Part shown: one piece after another, positions 10,720 through 19,957 of the stretch
How positions within the stretch are numbered: the stretch's first letter is position 1
Layout: the number at the start of each line of letters is the position of its first letter
NCBI GenBank assembly: GCA_002282715.1
Contig: NCKC01000007.1
Location: 1 to 64,000 of the forward strand
Reading direction: 5' to 3'
DNA: 64,000 nucleotides
From: Halothiobacillus sp. 15-55-196
Lineage (GTDB): Bacteria > Pseudomonadota > Gammaproteobacteria > Halothiobacillales > Halothiobacillaceae
Program-made: the position numbers and the translations under genes
Notes under the pieces: generated by a model
What the model was told of the DNA's origin: nothing
What the model saw: only the letters and a program-made list of their open reading frames with translations
Databases searched by the model: none

Positions 10720-11930
10720 CAATCACAGCCGCCACACACGGTTTGTTCACCGAGAACTGGGCCATTCTGGCAACGGAAGCTGCTGCGGTTTTATTGATTC
10801 TGGTGCTGACCATTGGTTTAATCAGCTGGCTTGGTCGCCGCAAACGGATCAATGCGGCCCGGGCGCTTCTCGATGAACGGGATGATTTGGCAGAAACTGC
10901 CACCGAAACCTTTCATACCCATGTTCAGGCGCTGGCAACCGGTAAGACTCTGACCCCCGATGAGCTAGACGATTACGAGCAGCGTAGCCTGCAACTAATC
11001 AACGAACTGGTGGAACCCTGGCTCGAACCGTCAGCAGAAAACTTGCGCGATGCCGTACGTCAAATTATGACGATACGACATAACGACCTGCACCAGATTG
11101 CGGCCATATTCCGCCAGCAGCAGGTGGCTGAACCTATTTCCGACAATTCGGCAAATGCACCACAAATTCAGCAGTTACAAAGCGAGCTCGCGGCCAGCCA
11201 GAAAGCCGAAGCCGAACGCTCGGCACAACTTGCTGAAGCATTGAAATCGGTCAGCATTATTGTCGGTGAATACGGACGTAAATTCGGTGTCGAAGCCGAT
11301 TATCGCGTGCCACAGATCTTGCGTGCGCTGATTTATCTTCAATCCATTGATAAGGGCATGAATCAGCAGGAAGCGGTTGATGCCGCCGATGCCAGCATGA
11401 ACAGTGGCATTGATGTGTTCGAAGAGGAAAATCTGGCTGACACAAATGTCAAAGCCACCCCTTCAACAGCTGCCCCCGATCCCGTATTACCGTCAGCCCC
11501 GGAACCCAAGCCGTCCCCCAAGGCCCCTGAGCGTGAACCTCAAATTGCAGGCATCACTGCAAGCACAGCCCAAACGGAAATTAAAAAATATACGGCATCC
11601 ACGAAGGAAACCACAACCAGTCCAGAGAAACAACTGGAAGAACAAAAGGTTGTTGATCTTGCTGAAACCAGCCGCGAACCAAAATCAGATGAGATTAAAT
11701 CTGTCGAAAAGGTTAGCATAGAAGAACAAGAAGCCACAGAAGAACAAATAGATTTGGATGCGGTTGAGCTTCCGGAAAAATCGCCAATCAACACGGAGTT
11801 CAACCTTGATCTGGATGACATCGATGCGCTTCTGGACGCAGAAATCAGCCGCCAGCAGGAAAAGGTGGCCACACCAACCCCATTGCCAAATCAGGATGAC
11901 GACGAGCTCGATTTAAGCAAAAAACCTTAA
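10716..11930 (+). CDS. Membrane-anchored coiled-coil protein, partner of VWA protein
   Basis: A 404-residue protein starting at the ATG that overlaps the VWA stop. One N-terminal membrane helix (WAILATEAAAVLLILVLTIGLISW) is followed by a basic stop (GRRKR), placing the rest in the cytoplasm. Helical regions include a probable coiled coil (QIQQLQSELAASQKAEAERSAQ) and a small conserved-looking unit (GEYGRKFGVEADYRVPQILRA). The last 150 residues are low-complexity Pro/Lys/Glu-rich and end in an acidic segment (NLDLDDIDALLDAEI) reminiscent of FimV-like tails. The family is not recognised. The stop codon lies at the edge of a repeat hairpin. Confidence 0.75.
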   Translation: MTITAATHGLFTENWAILATEAAAVLLILVLTIGLISWLGRRKRINAARALLDERDDLAETATETFHTHVQALATGKTLTPDELDDYEQRSLQLINELVEPWLEPSAENLRDAVRQIMTIRHNDLHQIAAIFRQQQVAEPISDNSANAPQIQQLQSELAASQKAEAERSAQLAEALKSVSIIVGEYGRKFGVEADYRVPQILRALIYLQSIDKGMNQQEAVDAADASMNSGIDVFEEENLADTNVKATPSTAAPDPVLPSAPEPKPSPKAPEREPQIAGITASTAQTEIKKYTASTKETTTSPEKQLEEQKVVDLAETSREPKSDEIKSVEKVSIEEQEATEEQIDLDAVELPEKSPINTEFNLDLDDIDALLDAEISRQQEKVATPTPLPNQDDDELDLSKKP

Positions 11931-11961
11931 GGAATCTCTGAAGTAATCAGAGGTTACTTAA
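11927..11961. repeat. Family B terminal-repeat hairpin at a stop codon
   Basis: TTAAGGAATCTCTGA and TCAGAGGTTACTTAA form an inverted repeat with 15-nt arms, two mismatches and a 5-nt loop. The first arm contains the TAA stop of the preceding gene. The arms resemble the element ends at 55007 and 57220 (AGGGAACCTCTGATT, AGGGAAGCGCTGATT). It could be a remnant in which only the two ends survive, or a hairpin stabilising the 3' end of the transcript. There is no T-run, so it is not a classical terminator. Confidence 0.55.
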
Positions 11962-12045
11962 CATCAGAATCACCCCATCATGGAACTCAATAGGCTCTTG
12001 ACGTCTAAAATAGATAGGCAGGTAACTAAATAAAGGCACCATCTC

Positions 12046-12714
12046 ATGTTCGATCATCACCTTCACAGATCCAGACAACTGCGACTAATCCCGTTCTGGG
12101 CCAGTATGCTCTTAACACTTTTCCTTTTTAATGCGCCAGTGAATGCACAGACGCCTACCGCAGCACAAGATCGGGTGGTCGCCCAAAACCTGATGAACGA
12201 TCTTGTCGATTCCAGCTGGATTAAGGATGGCAACGGGTCAAAAATTGTCTATCTGTTTTTCGATCCGAACTGCCCCTATTGTCATCATGTGTTCGATTCG
12301 TTGATGAAGATTCGTAAAGAAATGCCCGACCTGCAATTTCGTTGGATACCTTTGGGCATGCTGGGCAGCAATTCTTCGGCCAAGGCGGCTGCCATTATTC
12401 AGGCACCCGATCCGCTCAAGGCGTTTATGACGAATGAGAAGAATTATGGTTTTCTCAATTCGGATACCGGTGGCGGCATCGCACCCGCCAAACAGGTGGA
12501 TGCAGCATCGAAAACCATCCTGGATGAAAACCTTTCGATTTTGCAGGGACAGAATTTGTACGGGATTCCCGTTGTTGTGTTTCAAGCCGATGATGGCAAA
12601 CCCTTCTACTTTTCAGGACAGCGCAGTGAGGCTCAGTTAAGGGAAATTCTGGCGCATGTGGACGCTGGCAGCTTTGGTGGCGGGCAACCAATCAAAGGTC
12701 AGCAGAATAAATAG
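12046..12714 (+). CDS. DsbG/DsbC-like periplasmic thiol:disulfide protein
   Basis: A 222-residue exported thioredoxin-fold protein. The signal peptide ends at about PVNAQ (residue 34). The active site CPYC is at 76-79 in the context FFDPNCPYCHH, and the cis-proline loop is GIPVVVF. These match DsbC/DsbG, which isomerise disulfides or keep cysteines reduced in the periplasm. The segment between signal peptide and active site (about 40 residues) is shorter than the DsbC/G dimerisation domain, so it may be monomeric. A strong terminator follows. Confidence 0.85.
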   Translation: MFDHHLHRSRQLRLIPFWASMLLTLFLFNAPVNAQTPTAAQDRVVAQNLMNDLVDSSWIKDGNGSKIVYLFFDPNCPYCHHVFDSLMKIRKEMPDLQFRWIPLGMLGSNSSAKAAAIIQAPDPLKAFMTNEKNYGFLNSDTGGGIAPAKQVDAASKTILDENLSILQGQNLYGIPVVVFQADDGKPFYFSGQRSEAQLREILAHVDAGSFGGGQPIKGQQNK

Positions 12715-12738
12715 TTGGATTCGTTTCAGTTACTTCAA

Positions 12739-12767
12739 AAAAAAGCCCGAATTGATCGGGCTTTTTT
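12739..12767. terminator. Strong bidirectional intrinsic terminator
   Basis: A perfect 12-bp stem (AAAAAAGCCCGA / TCGGGCTTTTTT) with a 5-nt loop has A-runs and T-runs on both sides. It lies between two convergent genes, the DsbG-like gene and the peroxiredoxin, and can end both transcripts. Confidence 0.92.
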
Positions 12768-12813
12768 ACGTTATGTCACGTTACATGCTGTGACACTTCA
12801 TTCATGAATGAAA

Positions 12814-13458
12814 TCAGAGAGACTTTTTGCAGAAGTACCAGTCAACACATTCGTACTCACCGCTATTCATACGTGCTTCGGCTTCTTGGGCCGTTGCCGG
12901 TGGTGGCACGATGACCTTGTCGCCTGGCTGCCAGCCTTCAGGAGTGGCTACGCCATGCTTGGTTGAGGTTTGCAACGCTTTTACCAGACGAAGAATTTCC
13001 GGAATCGAACGACCGTTACTCATCGGGTAGTAAAGCATGGCGCGCAAAACGCCTTCCGGATCGATCACAAACGTGGCACGAACCGCTTGAGTGTCGGAAG
13101 CACCCGGGTGAACCATGCCGAACATGCTGGCGACGTTCATCGAAAGATCGGCAATGATCGGGAAGGTAATTTCCACGCCAAATTTCTCTTTGATGTTGCG
13201 CTCCCAGGCAATGTGAGAGTAATTGCTATCAATCGACAGGCCCAACAAATCGCAGTTGATCGCATTGAAATCAGGCGCGGCTTTAGCAAACGCCATGAAT
13301 TCAGTGGAGCAAACCGGGGTAAAATCCGCCGGGTGTGAGAACAAAACCAGCCACTTGCCTTCGTAATCTTTGAGGGTTTTACGACCGTGGGTTGTGGGGG
13401 CGTCAAACTCAGGTGCGCGTTCGTTCAAACGGGGTAATGAAATGGAAACATCACTCAT
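12814..13458 (-). CDS. Peroxiredoxin, Prx6/archaeal-type
   Basis: A 214-residue thiol peroxidase that reduces H2O2 and organic peroxides. The peroxidatic cysteine is C50 in HPADFTPVCSTEF. The C-terminus YECVDWYFCKKSL carries two more cysteines (C204 and C210), as in the archaeal-type Prx6 subgroup where such residues resolve the disulfide; the resolving role here is inferred. The ATG at 13458 has CAGGAGAA upstream, and a longer frame to 13503 has no support. An OxyR-type site lies about 115 nt upstream. Confidence 0.93.
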   Translation of the reverse strand: MSDVSISLPRLNERAPEFDAPTTHGRKTLKDYEGKWLVLFSHPADFTPVCSTEFMAFAKAAPDFNAINCDLLGLSIDSNYSHIAWERNIKEKFGVEITFPIIADLSMNVASMFGMVHPGASDTQAVRATFVIDPEGVLRAMLYYPMSNGRSIPEILRLVKALQTSTKHGVATPEGWQPGDKVIVPPPATAQEAEARMNSGEYECVDWYFCKKSL

Positions 13459-13572
13459 GGTCAATTCTCCTGGTTGGTCGATACATTGAGTCAAACGATT
13501 CATTGCCAGATGACATCGTTCTACAGCCGTGCTGTGGAATTAAATTTACCAATGGAAGATAAATAAATAAAA

Positions 13573-13609
13573 TGAAATCTCCCTATCAAATCGATAGATT
13601 TAAACTATC
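13573..13609. promoter_or_regulatory. Probable OxyR binding site for the peroxiredoxin
   Basis: The OxyR consensus is ATAGntnnnanCTAT-N7-ATAGntnnnanCTAT. The promoter-distal module (13595-13609) matches it exactly (ATAGATTTAAACTAT). Seven nt away, CTAT at 13584-13587 supplies the inner half of the second module; its outer half is poor. Three of four contacts at exact spacing upstream of a peroxide-reducing enzyme make regulation by OxyR likely. The rest of this 190-bp gap is AT-rich without genes. Confidence 0.65.
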
Positions 13610-13652
13610 TATCTTTGCAAACCGATTAAAACATAACTGTCTTTCAGAGTGA

Positions 13653-14711
13653 TTACACGATCATTGGTTCCGTTTTTAATCGCACGGCGAAATGTTTCCA
13701 GACATCCGCTTCGATTGCTTCGGCCAGTTGCAGGAGTTGCTTGCCATCGGCACCACCTCGATTAATCAGTACCAGGGCATGACGATCATAAACGCCTGCG
13801 GCACCAAATAAGCGCCCGCGCCAACCCGCTTGTTCAATCAGCCACCCGGCGGAAAGCTTGACGGAATCGGGATCATCCAGTGCATAGAGCGGTACATCGG
13901 GCCAATTGGCCTTCAGCTTGTTTGCGTGCTGCTTAGATACAATGGGATTGTGAAAAAAACTCCCCAAACTTCCGGGGAGCCATTGGCGCCAATCGGGGAG
14001 TTTTTTTCGTCGTACTCGGGTCACGATTTCGGCCATATCACTGGCAACAAGTGAAGATATGGGCTTTTTTTCCGACTTTGAATATGCCTCGGCCTCATCG
14101 ACCAAACCTGGATAAGCAAAATTCGGCCAATCAGCCGGCGGCCTTTTGTGCAAACGAACCCACACACGCAGGACCAACCATCGATTCGGTTCCGACTTGA
14201 ACCGGCTGTTGCGATAGCTTAATTGGCATTGTTCGGCCGACCAGCGAAGTGGTGCCTGTTTCTGGCGATCCCATAGCTCGACAGAATCAAGCACATCGGA
14301 CAACTGCATACCGTAGGCGCCGACGTTCTGTATCGGCGCTGCGCCAACCGTGCCCGGAATTTCGGCAAGACGCTCAAGCCCATACAAGCCCTGTTCTGCG
14401 GTCAGACGAACCCAATCATCGAGGCCCAGTCCCGCCTCTGCGAACACCAATACCGTCTCACCCTCGTCAACGAATCCATGATCAGCGGCTTTGATAGCTA
14501 CGGCTTTATCGATGCGATCCGTGACAAACAGGATGTTGCTGCCTCCGCCTACGACCAGCGTTTGGGGATCGGCAAGCCATTCCTCACGCAACCTGGGATT
14601 GGCCAAGGCGCGCTCGATATGGTCGATTTGTAGGAATTGATCCGCGCAGGCATTAACCCGCATGGTATTGCCAACGGGTACATCGTTACGAAGATTAAAT
14701 CCCGAATTCAC
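13653..14711 (-). CDS. murB: UDP-N-acetylenolpyruvoylglucosamine reductase
   Basis: MurB is the FAD enzyme that makes UDP-N-acetylmuramate for peptidoglycan. The 352-residue length and the C-terminal extension (SAGWLIEQAGWRGRLFG...) fit the type I E. coli-like form. Seen are the FAD-binding segment LVVGGGSNILFV, GTVGAAPIQNVGAYGMQ and the catalytic-region text YRNSRFK. The start is GTG at 14711 with AGGG seven nt upstream. It lies 18 nt after the heptosyltransferase-like gene on the same strand. Confidence 0.95.
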   Translation of the reverse strand: MNSGFNLRNDVPVGNTMRVNACADQFLQIDHIERALANPRLREEWLADPQTLVVGGGSNILFVTDRIDKAVAIKAADHGFVDEGETVLVFAEAGLGLDDWVRLTAEQGLYGLERLAEIPGTVGAAPIQNVGAYGMQLSDVLDSVELWDRQKQAPLRWSAEQCQLSYRNSRFKSEPNRWLVLRVWVRLHKRPPADWPNFAYPGLVDEAEAYSKSEKKPISSLVASDMAEIVTRVRRKKLPDWRQWLPGSLGSFFHNPIVSKQHANKLKANWPDVPLYALDDPDSVKLSAGWLIEQAGWRGRLFGAAGVYDRHALVLINRGGADGKQLLQLAEAIEADVWKHFAVRLKTEPMIV

Positions 14712-14729
14712 AAAAACACCCTATTTGCT

Positions 14730-15671
14730 TTATTTCTCATCGGCAACAGCTTTGGCTTGGCGTTCCAGCACCTGAATAATGGATTCGACAACGATATTGG
14801 GCTGATTGAATGGTGGGTGATCCAAATTGATCATCTGCTGGGTGGCCCAACGGGTCGAGATAACGCCGATACTGCTCGCCGAATCAGCGGGACACAAGCA
14901 AAGCCCCGGTCGGCCAAGCGCAGCGGCAAGCCAAGCACTGGCGTTCAGCCCAGTCAAAATATAATGCGCCGTTGCAATTTTCGACCAGTTTTTAAGCAAT
15001 CGCTGAGCCGAATTAAACGCATGTTCTTCTTCAAGATAAATCACTCGTAATGGCGTCTCATCGATTCGATCTCTAAATTGCTGAAATAATTCAGAATCCC
15101 ATGGCAGAGAACGCACATCGACAGTTAAATCAGCCTCTGTATTGCCTTCTGCCTGATTTGCCTCAACGGGGGAGGTCAACAAACCGTAGTTGGGCGCAAG
15201 ATCATGGAGGGAGTAGTTCAGGGCTGCTGCAAACAAAACCCGTATAGCCTGGAGCGGGTGCAGCTCGGGTGGAAGCGGAAATACCGACGAATAATCGTTG
15301 TCTCGACGGGGTTGCGATAGATCGGCGATACCAACCCGACGGCAATTTACAAGGCGTGTGAATGCGCGTGTTTGCACTGTGCCGAACGGGTCAATCATGA
15401 CATCCGGTGTGGGGATCAAATCTGCACAGGCCAACTTGACCCCACGCCGTACCGACCAACCAGAAGGATGCCAACGCGGCAGAGTCAATCCCTTCTCATC
15501 CATCACCACGTTACCGGTTACGGCCGGGTGCGCCCTGATGCACTGAGTGATCTCAGGCGTACCGGCGATCGTAATCTTCAAACCCGGAATCGCATCTTGC
15601 GCGTCCGTAAACGCGGCCCAAACGGGCAAACTACGCAGGGGATCGGAATCTAAACAAACTAAAATATGCAT
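14730..15671 (-). CDS. Glycosyltransferase family 9 (heptosyltransferase-like)
   Basis: A 313-residue cytoplasmic GT-B protein resembling LPS heptosyltransferase I (WaaC/RfaC). The N-terminus MHILVCLDSDPLRSLPVWAAF, the central MIDPFGTVQTRAFTRLVNCRRVGI and a C-terminal nucleotide-sugar region (ILTGLNASAWLAAALGRPGLCL) show the fold. Similarity seems modest: the usual PGS(R)...KRW motif is not clear, so the sugar it transfers is uncertain. Its ATG has AGG immediately adjacent, too close for an ideal ribosome-binding site. Confidence 0.65.
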   Translation of the reverse strand: MHILVCLDSDPLRSLPVWAAFTDAQDAIPGLKITIAGTPEITQCIRAHPAVTGNVVMDEKGLTLPRWHPSGWSVRRGVKLACADLIPTPDVMIDPFGTVQTRAFTRLVNCRRVGIADLSQPRRDNDYSSVFPLPPELHPLQAIRVLFAAALNYSLHDLAPNYGLLTSPVEANQAEGNTEADLTVDVRSLPWDSELFQQFRDRIDETPLRVIYLEEEHAFNSAQRLLKNWSKIATAHYILTGLNASAWLAAALGRPGLCLCPADSASSIGVISTRWATQQMINLDHPPFNQPNIVVESIIQVLERQAKAVADEK

Positions 15672-15845
15672 CCTTCAAACACCGTCCATCACGGGCCGAA
15701 TGCTGAGTACGGGTTTTGCAGTGGAATCCATCCATCACCTTTCACATCGCCACAACGGCCTTTTATCGAGTCCTCATGCTAAACTTCGCGGCCCGGTTTT
15801 CCTAGACATTTATCCTGGACTATTATCTCGGAACTTTTGCGTTTT

Positions 15846-17903
15846 ATGACACTTCAAGCCCCTCGTCGCATTCTGGTGACATCTGCCCTGCCCTATGCCA
15901 ATGGCCCCCTTCATCTGGGGCACATCATTGAAACCATCCAGACGGATATCTGGGTGCGTGCACAAAAACTGTTCGGTAATGAATGCCGCTATCTGTGTGC
16001 GGACGATACGCATGGCACGCCCATCATGCTCAAGGCGCAACAGGAAGGCATTACGCCCGAAGAGCTCATTACGCGCATAGGCAATAGCCACAAGGCCGAT
16101 TTTGCCGATTTCATGATTGGCTTCGACATATTTCACAGCACCCATTCCGAAGAAAACCGGCGCATGGCCAGTGAAATATTCCAGCGGCTCGACGCTCGTG
16201 GTTTGATCAGTCGTAAAACCATCAAGCAAGCCTATGATCCGGAAAAGCAAATGTTCCTGCCCGACCGATTCATCAAGGGCGAATGCCCCAAATGCGGCGC
16301 GGCCGATCAATACGGCGACAACTGCGAAAAATGCGGCGCGACTTATAGCCCGACCGACCTGAAGAACCCGCGCTCTGTGCTTTCCGGTGCGACACCCGTC
16401 GAACGCGATTCCGAACACTATTTCTTCGACCTGCCGAAAATGGAAGATCAGCTCAAACAGTGGCTGAGCGAGGATCGGGTACAGCCCGCCATCCGCGCCA
16501 AGTTACAGGAATGGTTCGATAACGGCCTGCAGGCCTGGGATATTTCACGCGATGCACCCTATTTCGGTTTTGAAATTCCCGGCGCACCCGGCAAATTCTT
16601 TTATGTGTGGCTGGATGCGCCCATCGGCTATATCGGGGCCTTCCTTAAACTGGCCGAATCGACAGGGCTTGATTTCGACGAGTACTGGGGCGAGAACGCC
16701 CAAAACGAATTGATCCATTTCATTGGCAAAGATATCGCCTACTTCCACACGCTGTTCTGGCCCGCCATGCTCATGGGCGCCGGATTGCGTACGCCGACAG
16801 CGGTGTATGCGCATGGCTTTTTGACCCTCAACGGCGAAAAAATGAGCAAATCGCGCGGCACGTTCATCCAGGCCCGCACCTACCTAGACCACCTCGACCC
16901 ACAGGCCTTGCGCTACTATTTCGCAGCCAAACTAAGCAGTGGAATCGACGACATCGATCTCTCGCTCGAAGATTTCCGGCTGCGTGTCAACTCGGATCTG
17001 GTCGGCAAGGTCGTCAATATTGCCAGCCGTTGCGCCGGTTTCATTCACAAGCAGTTCAATAGTGAGTTGAGTGCCGAACTCGCCCACAGCGTGCTCCACG
17101 AACAACTCGTGGCCGCCGCCGAATCCATCAAGACACGCTACGAGCGCCGTGAAACCGGCCAGGCCATGCGTGAGATCATGGCTTTGGCTGATCTCGTAAA
17201 TCAATACATCGATGAACAAAAACCTTGGGCCATGGCCAAGTCGCCCGAAACACCTGCCGCCGTTCAAGGTGTGTGTACCGATGGCTTGAATGCCTTTCGC
17301 ATCTTGATGACCTACCTCACGCCCGTCCTGCCGGCCATGAGTGCCAAAGCGGCGCAATTCCTGAACCTGACTGAATTCCGTTGGGGCGATCTTGCGCGCC
17401 CGATGGTTGGACATAAGATCAACGCCTTTGAACCGCTGATGACGCGCATCGAACAAGCCGCGACGGATGCCCTGCTCAAAGCAACACGAGAAGAGGCCCA
17501 AGCCATGAGTCAAGCGAATCCTGCACCAATCCTGGAAGAAAAAACCCTAGGCGCTGAAATCGAACCGATTGCGGAAGAAATCACCATCGATCAATTCTTA
17601 GCCGTGGATTTACGTGTGGCACGCATAGTCAATGCAGAGCATGTAGAAGGTGCCGCGAAATTGTTGCGCTTAACACTTGATATTGGCGAAGGCAAAACCC
17701 GGCAAGTCTTCGCCGGCATCAAGTCGGCCTATGATCCGGCCGCCCTCGTTGGCCGCCATACCGTCATGGTTGCCAACCTCAAACCCCGCCAGATGAAATT
17801 CGGCTTGTCGGAAGGCATGGTACTGGCCGCAGGTGACGGCAAAGGCGGACTATTCATCTTGTCACCCGACGAAGGTGCCACCGCAGGTATGGGTGTTAAG
17901 TAG
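15846..17903 (+). CDS. metG: Methionyl-tRNA synthetase
   Basis: A 685-residue class I synthetase that charges tRNA-Met. The HIGH motif is HLGH (residues 22-25), and KMSKS lies near residue 331 ([11 protein letters not shown]). A zinc knuckle with two CxxC pairs (CPKCG...CEKCG) sits near residue 147. The C-terminus carries the EMAP/Trbp111 tRNA-binding dimerisation domain ([20 protein letters not shown]). The ATG at 15846 is preferred over an in-frame TTG at 15837. Confidence 0.97.
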   Translation: MTLQAPRRILVTSALPYANGPLHLGHIIETIQTDIWVRAQKLFGNECRYLCADDTHGTPIMLKAQQEGITPEELITRIGNSHKADFADFMIGFDIFHSTHSEENRRMASEIFQRLDARGLISRKTIKQAYDPEKQMFLPDRFIKGECPKCGAADQYGDNCEKCGATYSPTDLKNPRSVLSGATPVERDSEHYFFDLPKMEDQLKQWLSEDRVQPAIRAKLQEWFDNGLQAWDISRDAPYFGFEIPGAPGKFFYVWLDAPIGYIGAFLKLAESTGLDFDEYWGENAQNELIHFIGKDIAYFHTLFWPAMLMGAGLRTPTAVYAHGFLTLNGEKMSKSRGTFIQARTYLDHLDPQALRYYFAAKLSSGIDDIDLSLEDFRLRVNSDLVGKVVNIASRCAGFIHKQFNSELSAELAHSVLHEQLVAAAESIKTRYERRETGQAMREIMALADLVNQYIDEQKPWAMAKSPETPAAVQGVCTDGLNAFRILMTYLTPVLPAMSAKAAQFLNLTEFRWGDLARPMVGHKINAFEPLMTRIEQAATDALLKATREEAQAMSQANPAPILEEKTLGAEIEPIAEEITIDQFLAVDLRVARIVNAEHVEGAAKLLRLTLDIGEGKTRQVFAGIKSAYDPAALVGRHTVMVANLKPRQMKFGLSEGMVLAAGDGKGGLFILSPDEGATAGMGVK

Positions 17904-17969
17904 GTTGTAACGCCGTAATCGGCTAACAAAAAACCGAAAAATGGCATTTTTTTGGAAAGAGCGAAACCG

Positions 17970-18185
17970 CTAATTCTTGCTTTTATCTGGCTTCGATTCC
18001 GACTGGGCTTCATCGGTTGAATGATGATGTGTCGGGATACGAGGATCATCGTCATCCATCAAAATACGGTGCGCAGGGCCTTCCAAATCTTCGTATTGGT
18101 TATTCTTGATCGCCCAGAATGCAGCCCATACCAAGATACCGGCAATCACCATACTCAACGGTACAAATAAATATAAAACAGTCAT
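17970..18185 (-). CDS. ccoS: cbb3-type cytochrome oxidase maturation protein CcoS
   Basis: A 71-residue single-span membrane protein starting MTVLYLFVPLSMVIAGI. CcoS is needed for cofactor insertion into cbb3-type oxidase. The motif FWAIKNNQYEDLEGPAHRIL is diagnostic. The acidic DDDDPRIP and the His/Asp-rich tail are also usual. The gene is separate from any ccoNOQP or ccoGHI genes in this window. The ribosome-binding sequence AGAGG, seven nt before the ATG, lies inside a 13-mer identical to one end of a family B repeat. Confidence 0.88.
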   Translation of the reverse strand: MTVLYLFVPLSMVIAGILVWAAFWAIKNNQYEDLEGPAHRILMDDDDPRIPTHHHSTDEAQSESKPDKSKN

Positions 18186-18186
18186 C

Positions 18187-18199
18187 AGGGAACCTCTGA
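18187..18199. repeat. Single family B repeat end upstream of ccoS
   Basis: AGGGAACCTCTGA here is identical to the start of the composite repeat at 55007. Read on the minus strand it places AGAGG seven nt before the ccoS ATG. Only one end is present, so it is a remnant or a chance match. Confidence 0.35.
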
Positions 18200-18280
18200 A
18201 CACAACCACGGCAATAAATTGTGCTTACTGCCTGCTTTTGAGTTTGAGCCTACGCTAAAAAGACAAGTTCCGCATCCTGG

Positions 18281-18308
18281 AAACAAAAAGCCTGCAGCAA
18301 GCAGGCTT
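18281..18308 (-). terminator. Intrinsic terminator downstream of htpX
   Basis: On the minus strand AAGCCTGC-ttgct-GCAGGCTT forms a perfect 8-bp stem followed by TTTTTGTTT. It lies 55 nt past the htpX stop. Confidence 0.8.
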
Positions 18309-18362
18309 AAGCCATTACAGTGCTAGGATCGGCCCGAACTACCCGAAGATCGTAATCCGTTA

Positions 18363-19292
18363 TTACTGCACCGTACCGGCACGTGCTCCGAAGCCAGAGG
18401 ATTGCCCGTGACGCAAGGCCGCAATGCGCTCATCAAGGGGCGGATGAGACATGAACAAACGACCGAGCGAACCACGGTGGCCAGAAATACCGAACGCAGT
18501 CATCTGAGCTGGCAACTGTGCAGGCATGTCGTAATTCAACTTCAGCCGCTCCAATGCAGCAATCATCTTCTGACGACCAGCAAAGCGAGCACCCGCCTCG
18601 TCTGCACGGAACTCACGCTGGCGGGAGAACCACATCACGATGATGCTGGCCAAAATCCCGAAGATGATTTCAGCCACGATGGTGGTCACATAAAAGCCGA
18701 TACCCGGTCCATCGCCCTGATTCTTGAGCAAAACGCGATCGACAAAATAACCGACGATGCGCGCAAAGAAGATAACGAACGTGTTCACCACGCCTTGAAT
18801 GAGCGTCAAGGTAATCATGTCGCCATTGGCTACGTGGCCAATCTCATGGCCCAATACGGCTTCGGCCTCGTCTCGAGTCATATTGGCAAGCAAGCCGGTG
18901 GATACCGCGACCAGCGCGTTGTTTCTGCTCGCACCCGTGGCAAATGCATTGATCTCCGGTGAGTCATAAATCGCGACTTCCGGCATGCCGATTCCAGCCA
19001 TCTTGGCTTGGCGTTCAACGGTTTGCAGCAACCAGCGTTCGGCTTCGTTTCGGGGCTGTTCGATCACTTCGGCGCCTACGCTGCGTTTGGCCATCCACTT
19101 GGACATCAGCAGGGAAATCAGGGAGCCACCGAAGCCGAATACAGCAGCCAGTACAAGTGTGGAGCCATAATTGATGCCAGTCTTATCCATTGTCACGCCA
19201 AGGCCGAACACCTTGGAGATGACAAACCAGGCGACGGACAGGACCACCATAACGGCCAGGTTGGTCAGTAAAAACAGAATAATTCGTTTCAT
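18363..19292 (-). CDS. htpX: Membrane zinc protease HtpX
   Basis: A 309-residue inner-membrane metalloprotease that degrades misfolded membrane proteins. Two N-terminal helices ([37 protein letters not shown]) precede the zinc motif HEIGH in [14 protein letters not shown]. Two more hydrophobic segments follow ([26 protein letters not shown]), then the third ligand region [12 protein letters not shown]. It stands alone with its own terminator. Confidence 0.96.
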   Translation of the reverse strand: MKRIILFLLTNLAVMVVLSVAWFVISKVFGLGVTMDKTGINYGSTLVLAAVFGFGGSLISLLMSKWMAKRSVGAEVIEQPRNEAERWLLQTVERQAKMAGIGMPEVAIYDSPEINAFATGASRNNALVAVSTGLLANMTRDEAEAVLGHEIGHVANGDMITLTLIQGVVNTFVIFFARIVGYFVDRVLLKNQGDGPGIGFYVTTIVAEIIFGILASIIVMWFSRQREFRADEAGARFAGRQKMIAALERLKLNYDMPAQLPAQMTAFGISGHRGSLGRLFMSHPPLDERIAALRHGQSSGFGARAGTVQ

Positions 19293-19463
19293 GGCAGGAA
19301 TTCGTTCTCCAAAAGGTTAAAGCAATTCCGGTTCTTTCAGAACCTAGTGCTTATGATCAAGACTCTAACTTAAAGTTTGGTTCATTTGATTTTTTTCAAG
19401 TAGCTTTGCATATCATCTCCTGGCACAACATCTCAAGGCGTGGGCGCAAGTGCTCCTATGGCC

Positions 19464-19874
19464 TCAAGACAATCGCCCGGTTTTCAGATAGACAACCAAT
19501 CGGGCCTCCTGCAGAAGATCAGTCAGTGTTTGTCGCTCATGTCGCGGCACGGAGAATAGAGGAAGGTTTTTCAGCAGGGTTACATTTTGCACCAGATCCA
19601 GATAATCGGCGCTCGACATATATGCCGGGGCAACCGTCAAGGCGGAATCCAGCATGTGATTCGCGCGATCGAAACGCCAGCTCAACCAGAGCATGCCGAT
19701 AGCATATTCGGCCAACAACCGCTGATCTTCGCGCCGACCCGCCGCCGCGCGCAGAAGTTCGGCTTCACTGACATTCGGCATTTTTGATTCCGCTTGCTGT
19801 AAAAACAAGCGTAACTGTCGCTCAAATTGCGGATCGATTTCGAACTTGATCGGCAAAATCAGCTCTTCGTCCAT
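19464..19874 (-). CDS. Hypothetical protein, 136 residues
   Basis: A soluble, mainly helical protein starting MDEELILPIKFEIDPQFERQLRLFL. Its middle (AEYAIGMLWLSWRFDRANHMLDSALTV) resembles a single tetratricopeptide-like helical pair. There is no signal peptide or recognised catalytic motif, and no good ribosome-binding site is visible before the ATG at 19874. The 171-bp gap before htpX holds no clear feature. Function unknown. Confidence 0.5.
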   Translation of the reverse strand: MDEELILPIKFEIDPQFERQLRLFLQQAESKMPNVSEAELLRAAAGRREDQRLLAEYAIGMLWLSWRFDRANHMLDSALTVAPAYMSSADYLDLVQNVTLLKNLPLFSVPRHERQTLTDLLQEARLVVYLKTGRLS

Positions 19875-19957
19875 AAGAAGGCCGCTCTGTTATGAATAGC
19901 GGCTCAGTTTAGCGCCATCTTGCGGAAGATCGATAAACATCTGGCTCTTTGCGCGAT

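Noticed and set aside
17937-17953. AT-rich hairpin AAAAAT/ATTTTT after metG
   Set aside because: The stem lacks GC pairs and would be too weak for a confident terminator call.
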